Below, piece after piece: positions 44,188-57,503 of a stretch of 64,000 nucleotides of DNA (positions are counted from its first letter, which is position 1; every line of letters begins with the position of its first letter). Below the pieces are notes generated by a model, which made no database searches, was not told the DNA's origin, and saw nothing but the letters and a program-made list of their open reading frames with translations. A program made the position numbers and the translations under genes. Origin of the DNA: Myrica gale. Its lineage: Eukaryota > Streptophyta > Magnoliopsida > Fagales > Myricaceae. Location: assembly GCA_963930655.1 (NCBI GenBank), contig OZ005611.1, positions 26,213,001-26,277,000 of the forward strand, in the 5' to 3' direction.

Positions 44188-47100
44188 ATGGATTCTCCTG
44201 AACGTGGTCGGAGTTATGTGAAATGGGATGTAGAGGATGACTCAGATGTGAAGAGTGATAGGGCTGGGGATGATGAAGAGTGGGAGGGCAGTGATAAGAG
44301 AAAGCATAGGTCAAGCAGATCAAGAAAACTAAGCAATGGAGAAGACACTGAAGGGTTGGATAGTAGTGGAAGAAGAAAAAAATCTGGGGAGAGACACGAG
44401 GGCCGGAAACGGTCAGGGGGATCTAGCAGAGCAGGTAGCGACGAGGATGATTATGACTCAAAAAAAGAGGTACGTTCGAAGCAGATGAAGAAAAGGCAAG
44501 AAGAGAACACATTGGAAAAGCTGAGCAACTGGTACCAGGACGGAGAATTAGAGAGCAGGAAAGATGGTGGCGATAGGTTGGGGAGCAGAGGGCATGGTCG
44601 AGCTGATGAAAGTGAGAGAAGGAAAGTGGCTTCCAAGTTTTCGGATTGTGAGAGTTCTGTAAGCAGGAGTAAACACAAAGAAGAAAGGTCCCATGATGGG
44701 GTGGTTGAAAAAGTGGTCGAGAGAGATTCCAGGTATTTGGAGAGGAGGGAAGGTGGTAGAGAAAAGGGTACTGAGGAGGTGAGAAACACAAGGAGAAAGT
44801 GGGACGAATCTGACACAGTCAAGAAAGATGAAGATATGTATTCTGAAAGAGCTGATCTAAGAAGTGAGAAGGCTTCTGAACCCAAGTATGAGAGTTCTAG
44901 AGAGAGAAGTTTTTCTGCTAGAAATGAACCCAGTGAGAGTAAAAGTCGGGGAGCAGATTCAAATGGCGAGAAGGGTATCAAATCTAATAACAGGGAAGAG
45001 AAAAGAGCTGATGCTGAGAGGAGTAAGAGCAAAATTAGGTCAGAGGCACTAGAAGAAGATATTAGGGTTAGTCCTGTTACTCGTGAAGATAGATCAGGCC
45101 GGGAGAAAACAGAGAAGCACAGACAGGAAAGAACTCCTATCCATGATTTTGCGGAAAGCAGGGAGAGAACCTCAAAAGCAGATGAGGATAGAAATATACG
45201 GGCGAGGGATAAAAGTGCGAGAGAATTAGGGCATTCCAACAGGTCAAGGACCCCGGAGAGGAGTGAGAGGCGTCAGCAAGAAACGGATTACTCTGAGATG
45301 GAATATGAGAGAAGTTTCAATATCAAGCGGAAGGAGCTGGAAAATGATGGTTATAGGGATGATAGATCAAAAGGCAGAGATGATAGTTGGAGTGACAGAA
45401 ATAGGGATCGTGAAGTTTCCAAAGAGAATTGGAAAAGAAGGCAACCCATCAGTAGTGATAAAGAGTCAAAAAATGGAGATAATGTTTTCGATCATGGCAG
45501 GGAGTGGGAGTTGCCAAGGCATGGTCGTGAGAGGACGGACAATGAAAGGCCTCATGGCCGGGCTGGTAATAGGAAAGATGGAAGCAGGGGTGAAGCTGTG
45601 AAAACGTCATCAAACTTTGGAATTTCTAGTGAGAACTATGATGTGATAGAGATCCAAACCAAGCCTCTTGATTATGGAAGGGCAGAGTCTGGACCCAACA
45701 ATGCCAGGAGAACTGAAGTTGTTCAGCAGTCCGACATGAAATCAGCACCGATTGATGAGGAATGGGGTCACATGCAGGACGACAGAGCAAGGAGGAGTGA
45801 TTTGTATGGGTCTGGTCCGCTGGGTGAAGATTCCAAAGATCGATATACCGATGATGGTACCTCCATGCGAGATCCAAATTCATGGAGGGATGACTATGAT
45901 TTCCAGGTAGGAAAGGGGCGAGGGCAGAAGGGAGCTATGTCTAGTCGCAGTGCTGGTGGCCAAAGTACTACCAGTGGTTCACAGCCTCCATATGGAATCC
46001 AGGATGTGGTGTCCTTCAACAGAGCTGCTTCGCAAGGAGTAAAAGGGAGTAGAGTTGGAAGAGGAGGAAGGGGGCGGCCAACTGGGAGGGAAAATCAACA
46101 GGTGGCAATCCCACTGCCACTCATGGGATCACCTTTTGGACCTCTTGGAATACCTCCACCTGGACCAATGCAGCCACTTGCGCCTAGTATGCAACCTGCT
46201 CCAGGTCCACCAATATCACCAGGTGTCTTCATTCCACCATTTACTCCTCCTGTTTGGCCTGGGGCCCGAGGTGTTGATATGAATATGCTAGCTGTTGCAC
46301 CAGGTCTCTCACCCATGCCTTCTGGACCACCCGGTCCAAGGTTTCCTCCTAATATGGGGAGCTCACTCCCTGCCATGTATTTTAACCAAGCAGGCCCGGG
46401 AAGAGGGGTTCCTCCTAGCATATCTGGCCCTGGTTTTATTGCTGCTGGACCAATGGGACGGGGAAACCCACCTGATAAAATTCCTGGGGGTTGGGTTCCT
46501 CCTAAGAGTAGTGGGCCTCCTGGTAAAGCTCCTTCTAGAGGAGAGCAGAATGATTACTCTCAAAATTACGTTGACACTGGTATGCGACCCCAGAATTTCA
46601 TCAGAGAGCTGGAGCTCACAAATGTTGTGGAGGATTACCCCAAGCTTAGGGAGCTTATACAGAAAAAGGATGAGATTGTCGCTAGAGCTGCTTCTTCTCC
46701 TATGTATTACAAGTGTGACCTAAAAGAGTTTGAGCTGTCCCCAGAGTTCTTCGGAACCAAGTTTGACGTGATTCTTGTGGACCCCCCATGGGAGGAATAT
46801 GTTCATCGTGCTCCTGGTGTAGCTGACCATATGGAGTACTGGACATTCGAAGAAATAATGAATCTTAAAATCGAGGTGATGTTTTGTTAATGGGTTGTCT
46901 TCTAATTACCTTATTAGTAAAAATAAATACTCTTTATGCACACTCTTCATGTGCATTTGCAAAATTCGTGGTAGAACTTCGTATTAGTGTCTCTAACATC
47001 CTGTTGCAGACTGATAAATGAGAAGAAAATATTACCAGGTGTAGGAATAACCACCAGTAGATATGAAGAAACATAAATATTATTTTTGGCCAACAAAGAA

Positions 47101-49332
47101 ACCTGAACTGAGCTGTAGTAATGCTACTTGTGTTACCCTCTTGTACCTTGACATGATCTTGTAGATAGTTTGCGTTTATTGGCCTAAGTTTCTTGAACTT
47201 GTTCACAGGCAATAGCAGACACACCTTCTTTTATCTTCCTTTGGGTTGGAGATGGTGTGGGCCTTGAGCAGGGCCGTCAATGTTTAAAGAAGGTATGTAA
47301 TCACTTCTTTAAAACTTTTACATATGTAGAATAGCCTTTCCCTTGTTGGCTGTAATTTAGATTATAAGGCTGTTACGTGTTTAGCGTGTTTATCATTCCT
47401 TTTGGGTTGCTATAGTGGGGATTTCGTAGGTGTGAAGATATTTGTTGGGTGAAGACAAACAAAACTACTGCAACACCAGGGTTGCGCCATGATTCACACA
47501 CTTTGTTTCAGCACTCGAAGGTCAGTGGGAATTTTTCCTCTCATACGTTTTGAATTTCTGCTGCTTCAGTTTGCTGCCTCACCTTCCGTATATCATTCAG
47601 TGCTTCATGAATGCATGGATTATATTCCTAACTTGTTTGTTGCTTTATCACTATGGTAAAGGAGCACTGCTTGATGGGCATAAAAGGAACTGTTCGACGC
47701 AGTACTGATGGTCACATAATCCATGCCAACATTGATACTGATGTTATAATTGCTGAGGAACCTTCTTACGGTTAGTATCCTGATTGATGTCTTTGATGCC
47801 ATTTACCTTTGATTTGCGTCAATCTACGTGATATTTATGGGTGTTTTTGATTATTGGCAAAGATTTTGGGCTTTAGCTTGCATTGTGGTGCCCCCTTTAA
47901 TCAGTTTTTCATTTTTCTGGTGCAATTGCAAAGGCTTTCTTCTAAGAAAAGATTTATGTGGGTTTGCTTCTAGTTAGCATTGTAATCGTTTTTTTTTTCC
48001 TTTTATACTGAGAGCATAGACCAAAGCCTTCTTCTGTTAGTTTAAAAACACGGTTTCTATTTCTCATGGGTTATGATGTGGCTTGTTGAAATGAGCACGA
48101 ATGCTAAAAGGTGAATACCAATGGAATTACAGGTTCAACCCAAAAGCCTGAAGACATGTATAGAATTATTGAGCATTTTGCTCTTGGCAGCAGAAGACTT
48201 GAGCTCTTTGGTGAAGACCACAATATTAGGTCTGGTTGGCTGACTGTTGGCAAAGAACTATCCTCGTCAAATTTTAATGCTGGGGTATGTTAATCAATAT
48301 GTCAATGTTCTTTGATAGAAATACCACTAGTTCAGTCAATCTCTTTTTCTCATAGACATACACGTGCAAAAGTTTGAGCTGCCACGTGTTGATTAAATCA
48401 TCTTACAACACGAATGTACCGATCATTCAAGCATGCATTTTGAATTTCAGAATCTGACCCTTACTTTGAATAGGTCTGCCAAATATGTTGTTGAATCATC
48501 TTATGCACCGTTGGAAAGCTCCACGCTGAATAATAGGCAAATTTTGCAAGCCTTTCATGTCCCAAAAACGTGTTTTTTTTGTTGGCAAGAAATTTATTCA
48601 ATTGTACCTTGAAAATAAAGATTGCGATACAGGTGTGTTTGAGGCTATTGATGGGAATGCTATTGTGATAACAAACATGAGAAGGGATGATAGGGGTGGA
48701 GATGCTGTTGTGATTACTCTTGCACGGTGGTTTATTTCCCTATATAACAGCAATCCTAGCATTGCCATCCTATGATTGTATTGCCATCTGAATCTCTTTT
48801 TGTCCTATGAAAACAAATGAAGCCTGGCAAACAGGTAGTGGCATACTTGTTTTCCCATCCACTAATCTGATCTTCATTTGGTTGCTTCCAGTCGTATGTC
48901 AGGAACTTTGCAGACAAAGATGGGAAAGTTTGGCAAGGAGGTGGAGGACGAAACCCACCTCCAGAGGCACCTCATCTTGTCGTGACAACACCGGAAATTG
49001 AGGCTCTTCGGCCCAAGTCACCGATGAAGAACCAGCAGCAACTTCAACAGCAACAGTCAACATCCATTTCTCTGACAACAGCCAATTCCTCCAATAGAAG
49101 GCCTGCTGGAAACTCACCTTCAACACCAGGTGCGCTTGGTCTAAACCAAGAAGCTTCTAGTTCTAACCCATCAACTCCAGCGCCTTGGGCATCGCCAATG
49201 GAGGGGTTTAGAGGACGAGAAGGCAGCGGTATGCCTTCAGATGATAAGGCTTTTGACATGTATGGGTATAGTGGGCAGGTAAATCCTGACTTTCTAGACT
49301 TCGAGTCTCACAGACAAATGAATTTGTTGTAA
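44188..49332 (+). CDS. MTB: MTB, METTL14-like subunit of the mRNA m6A methyltransferase
   Basis: MTB pairs with MTA (METTL3) in the nuclear complex that writes N6-methyladenosine on mRNA. Six coding exons join in frame: 44188-46875, 47209-47292, 47416-47520, 47662-47770, 48133-48284 and 48892-49332, for 1192 residues. About 600 N-terminal residues are Arg/Ser/Asp/Glu-rich disorder (RS- and RE-type repeats), followed by a Gly/Pro/Met-rich stretch (~620-790). The MT-A70 fold follows: [94 protein letters not shown]. The tail contains [16 protein letters not shown] and ends in a Gln/Ser/Pro-rich region. The DPPW at the motif IV position is discussed in the findings. Start choice: [12 protein letters not shown] directly follows the leader acceptor; the in-frame ATG at 44179 lies within the leader intron. 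Confidence 0.93.
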
Positions 49333-50599
49333 CTAAAGACATGCCATATTAATGTGCTGCATTGTATGCGTCCATCCGAATCGGCTTTCGGTGTCGTGAT
49401 AGTTGTCGTTGATGGTTTGAAAGCTTGTTACGTCTACCCCAACTTTTGGTGCTTTAAATCGGCATCAAAGTTAAAACAGAGGTTCATAGTTGAATTGATT
49501 TTACTTTAAAAATCCAAATGAAATGTAAATGGTCGAAAGCAAAAACCTACCCGTGTTGAATTGAGCAATCAAATTCTATTTATGTGGACTACCTACTAGC
49601 TAGTACTAATAACAAGATGAGATCTGATTGAAGGCTCTCAATGTTTTAACATAATCTTGGATTTACAATTGTGTAGGTAACTCGTTTATTAATTGTTACC
49701 GAGAAAGGGAAACGACTCGTAGTCTTATTTAAAAGCTACAAGTGATAGATTACTGCAGTCTCTCCCACCATAAAAAAACCATGCTAGATACTGAAAGCAG
49801 TGGATTTTTTTCGTTAAGTAATTGTATTAAAGGCTCAGTTTGTTTATATGTAAAATTATTATTTTACATAAAATGGCTTTCATTCAAATGAAAATTGTTG
49901 CAACGGCCATCATATGGAACTACTGTCATGTACAAGTGGTTGAAAGTCATCCTGTCTCGGTCTCGCCATGCGTTTCTGTCGTACTTCATATGAAGCAAGG
50001 TCTGTACGTTAACGTATTCCGTGGGACGCGAAGCCAAAATAACGCAAGATCTAGAAATCTATCTGATAAAGATGACCTGGATCAGAACCTTTGTAGATAA
50101 TTGGTGATCAGAATGATGTTTGATGACACTATATTGCAGTTATCGGGCTGCTGATATTGAAACTTCCTTCTTTAAGTATTCTTGGTTTAGTTCATGCTAT
50201 CTGTTAATTATATAGCTTTGTAAAAATGTTCTGGGTTGGTTTTGCTACGACGTTCTCGGTTGGGTAGTTGTGTGGAGGGGGCTGACATAGCCTCTCTGTT
50301 ATCTGTGGTGATACCAGGTGTAGTATTCCATAGGCTTTTGCACGACTCACAACCCTCTTATAGTGCTAATTTTGGGGACCAAGAATTATCCTTTTATTGT
50401 TTACTCCTTTCGGAGGGGTAAACAGAACGCTATTAAACCATTGGGTAAAGAAACGAGTTTTTTGGGCAAAGTTTGGCTGTTTGACATTCTTAGTTCAAAC
50501 GAAACAACGTTGTATCAAAATCAAAATATAAGCCTATTCCTAATTTTCCATGTCGCAGGAAGAAGAAAAATGATCACTGACATGCCACTCTGCTTCCCT
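49333..50599. other. Spacer between convergent MTB and DPMS1
   Basis: Holds the 3' UTRs of the two convergent genes. An open plus-strand frame at 49840-50100 and others near 50236-50668 match no family; the last overlaps DPMS1 exon 8 antisense. Confidence 0.5.
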
Positions 50600-53126
<2,527 letters not shown>

Positions 53127-53144
53127 TATCTCTTTCTGCTTCTT

Positions 53145-54130
53145 CCTGATTAGGATTCCAAAAATGACATACATAGGTGGCGTTTGTTTACCCAACATTT
53201 CGGAGTATAGAAATTTCAAGCAAAACAAACACACTCCAAAATTTCCAACATCTACACATACACACTCCAAACTTTTCGCAAACCCCAATAAATCTTAATA
53301 TCCAAAAGATTCCCAACATTTTAAAAATATTCTCCAAAATTTTGGAAAACAACGCCCTCTTTGTCAAGTTCAACGTAGTGTACTAAAACGGATAAAACCG
53401 GAATGGGTCATTCCAGTATCCACCGGTTTCAATATGTGGGCTTTTTGGGAGTTTATTTAGTTTGTTGAAAAACATATAGCAATTTGAGAACTGTAATTCA
53501 CCTGCCCTCATAAGAACAAAAATTTCCATTTGTTTCGCCCAACTTTGTCAACAGCCAAATAGTTTGCAGCTTCTGGTTAGTAAGTTGAGTTCATTTTTGT
53601 AATACACAACAACGTTGTTAAACTTGACTAAAAACCTAAATTTATATTTTCCAATCTAAGTGGCCAGTCAGACTTAAATCACAAACCATCCAGGTTCTAA
53701 AACCAAAATGCAGACTAAAGTAAAGTTCTTCGAATAAAATCAAATCCAGCAAATGTCCCATATTTATAAGTATGTACTCAAAAACAGGAAAGTAGCTTCG
53801 CAAAATCTTATCCCGACTGAAAAATCGGTCAGAAACCGAACTTTTGAAGTCTAAAAGCCCAAACCACAACCTACATGAACATTTCTCATACGACATTCAG
53901 TTTTGTAATAAACTGCACATCTTATTTTTATTCCCGATTGGCCTCTCTCAAAACCTGCTAAATCCTCCGAACTGAAAACCTCATAACACCAACTAACATC
54001 TACATTTTCTAGATCCAAATAAACATACCTTAGGGTTAGACTGAGATGCTTAGTTGCAGAGAGATATTCTGGCCAAAGAGAGATCCCAAAATCGGGAAGA
54101 GATTCCGGCCAAAGAGAGATCGGGGATGGG
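53145..54130 (-). other. Possible DPMS1 leader intron
   Basis: On the minus strand a donor-like CTAAG|GTATGT (exon end 54029) and an acceptor AATCAG (ending 53146) flank ~880 bp upstream of the ATG. This suggests a short untranslated first exon around 54030-54130. Inference only; no transcript evidence. Confidence 0.4.
53170..53356. mobile_element. Possible hAT-type MITE in the DPMS1 leader intron
   Basis: About 180 bp of A/C-rich DNA begins GGCGTTTGTTTACCC and ends with the near-inverse (GGGCGTTGTTTTCC in reverse). Terminal repeats are short and no target duplication was found. Confidence 0.35.
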
Positions 54131-54329
54131 CATTATAGAAACTCAGAGCATTTTTCTGGAAAAAAAAATATAAAAAAATATATTTTTAAAGAAACTAAGA
54201 GGATCTCCCGGCCCAGCTCCACAACATATTTGTGAAAAGGCCTGATTTTTTTTTTGATAAGTATGAAAAGGCCTGGTTAGAATTTGCTTTCAAAAAAACC
54301 AACTTAGATAATGTTTTGGATATAAAAGA

Positions 54330-54715
54330 TTTTTTTGAATTTTTTTATAACTGACCATCGTAGTCTCAAAAAATTCTTGTGGTATCGAATTTTAACAAAT
54401 CAATCCTTAAGGTACAACTTAACAATACGGTTCCAGTGGTCCGTTTTTTAGACATACAAGTTCATTCATTCATCAAAAGTTATCCCAGTAACGGGGACAT
54501 GGTCCAATATAGGCTATCGAACCCCGAAAATGGATATTTCGACTCCTAAACCATGTCGATCTTCCGTTAGTGGACTAACTTTTGATCAAAATGACATATA
54601 TGTATGAAAAATAGACTACAGAGACCGTCTCGTTCAAAGATATATTTCAGAGATTGATTTGTTAAAAATCAATACCACAGAGATAATTAAGCCAATATTT
54701 TTAAACTTTTTTACC
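54330..54715. mobile_element. MITE with ~90-bp inverted repeats
   Basis: Left arm ttcttgtggtatcgaatttt, aacaaatcaatcc and acggttccagtggtcc. Right arm read in reverse: ctctgtggtattgattttta, aacaaatcaatct and acggtctctgtagtct. No coding content. The wording resembles the TIRs of small Mutator-like elements; its exact ends are uncertain. Confidence 0.6.
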
Positions 54716-54890
54716 AACTTTCTGCAAACACCCATAAAAAGTCAAATCTCTCAATTTTTTTTTCCTATAAACAATGTTGAGACAATATTTCATCAAGAAT
54801 AGGCAAAAGTACATGAGTGTGAATCCCTCGTAAAAATTGATCTGCCAATGCACAAAGGTAATGCATTCTCATTTATGGCAACTGCCATCT

Positions 54891-55035
54891 AGTGGCGAAC
54901 CAGGACTCAAATTGAGTGGGGGCAAACTCTTAAGGCGAAATGAAAAAAAATCCTACTTAATGTAAAAAGTGTCTTAGAGTTAAAATATCGAAAATTAAGG
55001 ACTAAAAATATTAAAAATATTGAAATACATGTACC
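54891..55035. mobile_element. Terminal fragment of a hAT element of the 33962 family
   Basis: AGTGGCGAACCAGGACTCAA, ggcgaaatga, tgtcttagagttaaaat and attgaaatacat match, in order, the reverse of the right terminus of the 33962 element. The other end was not found, so it is truncated. Confidence 0.7.
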
Positions 55036-56021
55036 CTCAACAAATCAAAATTAAGAACAATAATCTATAACAATTCACAATTAACTAATCACAACACTAA
55101 CAAGTATACAACTAGCAGGAAACAATTACCAAAAACCATTTAGAGAAAAAAAAAACAAAAACATAAATCAATGTCAGAGATTTCCTGTGTAATTGTCCAG
55201 CTTCATTTGCATTTCCCCTTTAAAGAATCCTGTTTAATGCCCGGAGGTTTCAAGTATCACATTAGTTGTTCTACATCTAGTGAGATAAAGCGATTCCCAA
55301 TGCCATGACAAGAGGCAATACGCAAAAGACAATACCAATTTTCTGAAATTAACATATCGATTGCTTTTAGCATGAAACATATATATAAAACTAATGAACA
55401 GAAATTCGTCAATTCGTCAATTAGAAGCAACTAACAGAGAAAACAAAGAATCATGTTCTTGCTAATCAAACAGAAATAATTAGTCGCTTACAAAAGAAAA
55501 ACAACAGACATATTTAGTGTAATCCCCACTATATAATATCAACTATGAGTGGATATTTCCCGAATGAATCATACAAACATAAAAGACAAGATATACAGAT
55601 ATTGATTCCAGAATATCAAACAATAACAGTAACATGCGAAGTAAGAGCAGCAATTACCAAAAAAAACGAAGATAAAACAAAATCTACCTAATTAAGCCAA
55701 CAAAGAAAGCAAATTTGACAACCATAGAAAGAGAAGAGATACCGGAGGGTGAGCAAAGGGGTTAGGAATCCAGGAGAAGCACAAGAGCGTGGCAGCCGTG
55801 TAATCAGAGGAAATGGAGGTGATGACTGTGGGCTCTATGAACTCGTCCTGAGAGGAGAGGGCAGAAGGGGTAAGCTGAGAGGGAGAGGCGACCGCGAGAG
55901 GGAGGAAAATCATGGGGCGGCCAGATTTTTTTTTCCCAAACAGAGGGCCCTCTGATAATTAAAAAAATAAAAAATAAATTACAAAATTTATTCTACACGT
56001 AAACAAAGGTATTTTTTTTTC
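55036..56021. other. Intergenic DNA without a supported gene
   Basis: AT-rich, then a purine-rich block at 55740-55930 that could be the 5' end of an undetected minus-strand gene (the antisense is pyrimidine-rich, with a short Ser/Pro/Leu frame). Nothing is firm. Confidence 0.35.
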
Positions 56022-56863
56022 GGGTTAATGTTTTTTTTAGTCCCTAGGTTTTGGGGCGGTGTTCGTTTTAATCCCTAGGTTTTATTTTTGTTCAAAACAG
56101 TCCCTAGGTTATTTACGTTTGTCTTTTTAGTCCTTCCGTCCAATTCTGTCACTCCCGAGCCCAGTCAGCTAACGGCGGGACACGTCACACCCAATAGAAT
56201 ATTGTCACGTGTACTAATTTTTTTTTTTAAAAAAATTCCACATGGTTTAAAAAAAAAACAAGGGAGATACCCCCGTGGCCACCACCGAACGGGGAGCCCA
56301 GATTTGGGCTCCCCGTCGACGGGGGTGGCCGAGGGCACTCACCCCGTCGACGGTGGTGGCTGGGGGCTCCCCGTCTAGCCACCCCCGTTCGCGCGAGGGT
56401 GGCCTCCCTAGCCACCACCAAGCGACGGGGAGCCCAAATTTGGGCTCCCCGTCTGGCCACCCCCGTTCGCGCGAGGGTGGCCTCCCTGGCCACCACCAAG
56501 CGACGGGGAGCCCAGATCTGGGCTCCCCGTCGCCGGGGTGAGTGCCCCCGGCCACCCCCGTCGACGGGGAGCCCAAATCTGGGCTCCCCGTTCGGTGGTG
56601 GCCACGGGGGTATCTCCCTTGTTTTTTTTTTTTAAACCATGTGGAAATTTTTTAAAAAAAAAAAAAATTAGTACACGTGGCAATATTCTATTGGGTGTGA
56701 CGTGTCCCGCCGTTAGCTGACTGGGCTCGGGAGTGACGGAATTGGACGGAAGGACTAAAAAGACAAACGTGAATAACCTAGGGACTGTTTTGAACAAAAA
56801 TAAAACCTAGGGATTAAAAAGAACACCGCCCCAAAACCTAGGGACTAAAAAGGACATTAACCC
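56022..56863. mobile_element. 842-bp Mutator-like foldback element with perfect 9-bp duplication
   Basis: Flanked by ttttttttc on both sides (56013-56021 and 56864-56872). The ends are GGGTTAATGT... and, in reverse, GGGTTAATGTCC, and the arms match over about 280 bp (blocks: agtccctaggttttggggcg, tcactcccgagcccag, acacgtcacacccaatagaa, caagggagatacccccgtgg). The core is GC-rich and nests further inverted and direct repeats, including palindromes such as ggggagcccagatttgggct followed by cccc and two copies of gttcgcgcgagggtggcctc. The element has no real genes; the reading frames are repeat translations. Confidence 0.85.
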
Positions 56864-56889
56864 TTTTTTTTCTAAGTAAACGAAGGTAC

Positions 56890-57239
56890 CTAGTTGCAAA
56901 GAAAATACACCGACAATCTCCACTACATACGATGTGTAGGCAATATTAGGAGGATGGACGGGGGCAAACATCCCCTACCAAACAGAGCATGGCCCGTGAA
57001 AATTCATCTGAAAATGGCCCGTGACAGGTTCCAATTTTCAGCCACGATAATGTTAGTAGGAGAAGGGAGAGCCTATGTCATGTGAGTCGTGACCTGGTTA
57101 TCCCATCTTCTGTCTCCCTGGTAACAAGCACCTATCCCCCAAGAACAGGCAAATGCCGAGGGAAAATGAAAACATTCAAAAAATAGGTGCTTAATAGTTT
57201 CCTCAGGGGCCAGGGTCATCTCACTCTCACAGTAGTGGG
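56890..57239 (-). pseudogene. LINE remnant with zf-RVT-like motif
   Basis: On the minus strand the translation EETIKHLFFECFHFPSAFAC preceded by HYCESEMTLAP resembles the zf-RVT zinc-binding region near the C-terminus of plant LINE reverse transcriptases. It is interrupted by the copia element, whose 5-bp duplication gtggg falls in it. No reverse transcriptase domain is preserved. Confidence 0.5.
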
Positions 57240-57475
57240 TCTTAAACTGTATGTAAACAATCGTTACTCTGTTAATACAAAGAGTTACGATCTGTTAGTA
57301 AAGTTGTTAGGATATCAGTTAAGTTGTTAAATATTCGGTTGTACCCTCGGTCTATATAAAGAGCCTAGTTGTAATATAATCGATACACTGAATACGAAAA
57401 GGCTATTCAACCATTTTCTCTCTATCTCTCAACTCTCATCTTCTTCTCAGTTCTTAAGTGTTCTGAGTCTTTACA
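57240..57475 (+). repeat. Left LTR of the copia element
   Basis: 236 bp, contains tctatataaagagcc (TATA box) near 57350 and ends ctttaca. Differences from the right LTR: g/t in aagttgtt, g/a in cctcggtc, a/t in tctcagttc. Confidence 0.93.
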
Positions 57476-57503
57476 TGGTATCAGAGGATTATTTTTTTAA
57501 ATC

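Noticed and set aside
44423..46723. Long overlapping frames within the MTB first coding exon
   Set aside because: Shadows of purine-rich RS/RE codons; only the MTB frame joins to the MT-A70 domain.
56088..56797. Two near-identical short proteins starting MFKTVPRLFTF
   Set aside because: They are the same inverted-repeat sequence read from both arms of the foldback element, not a gene pair.
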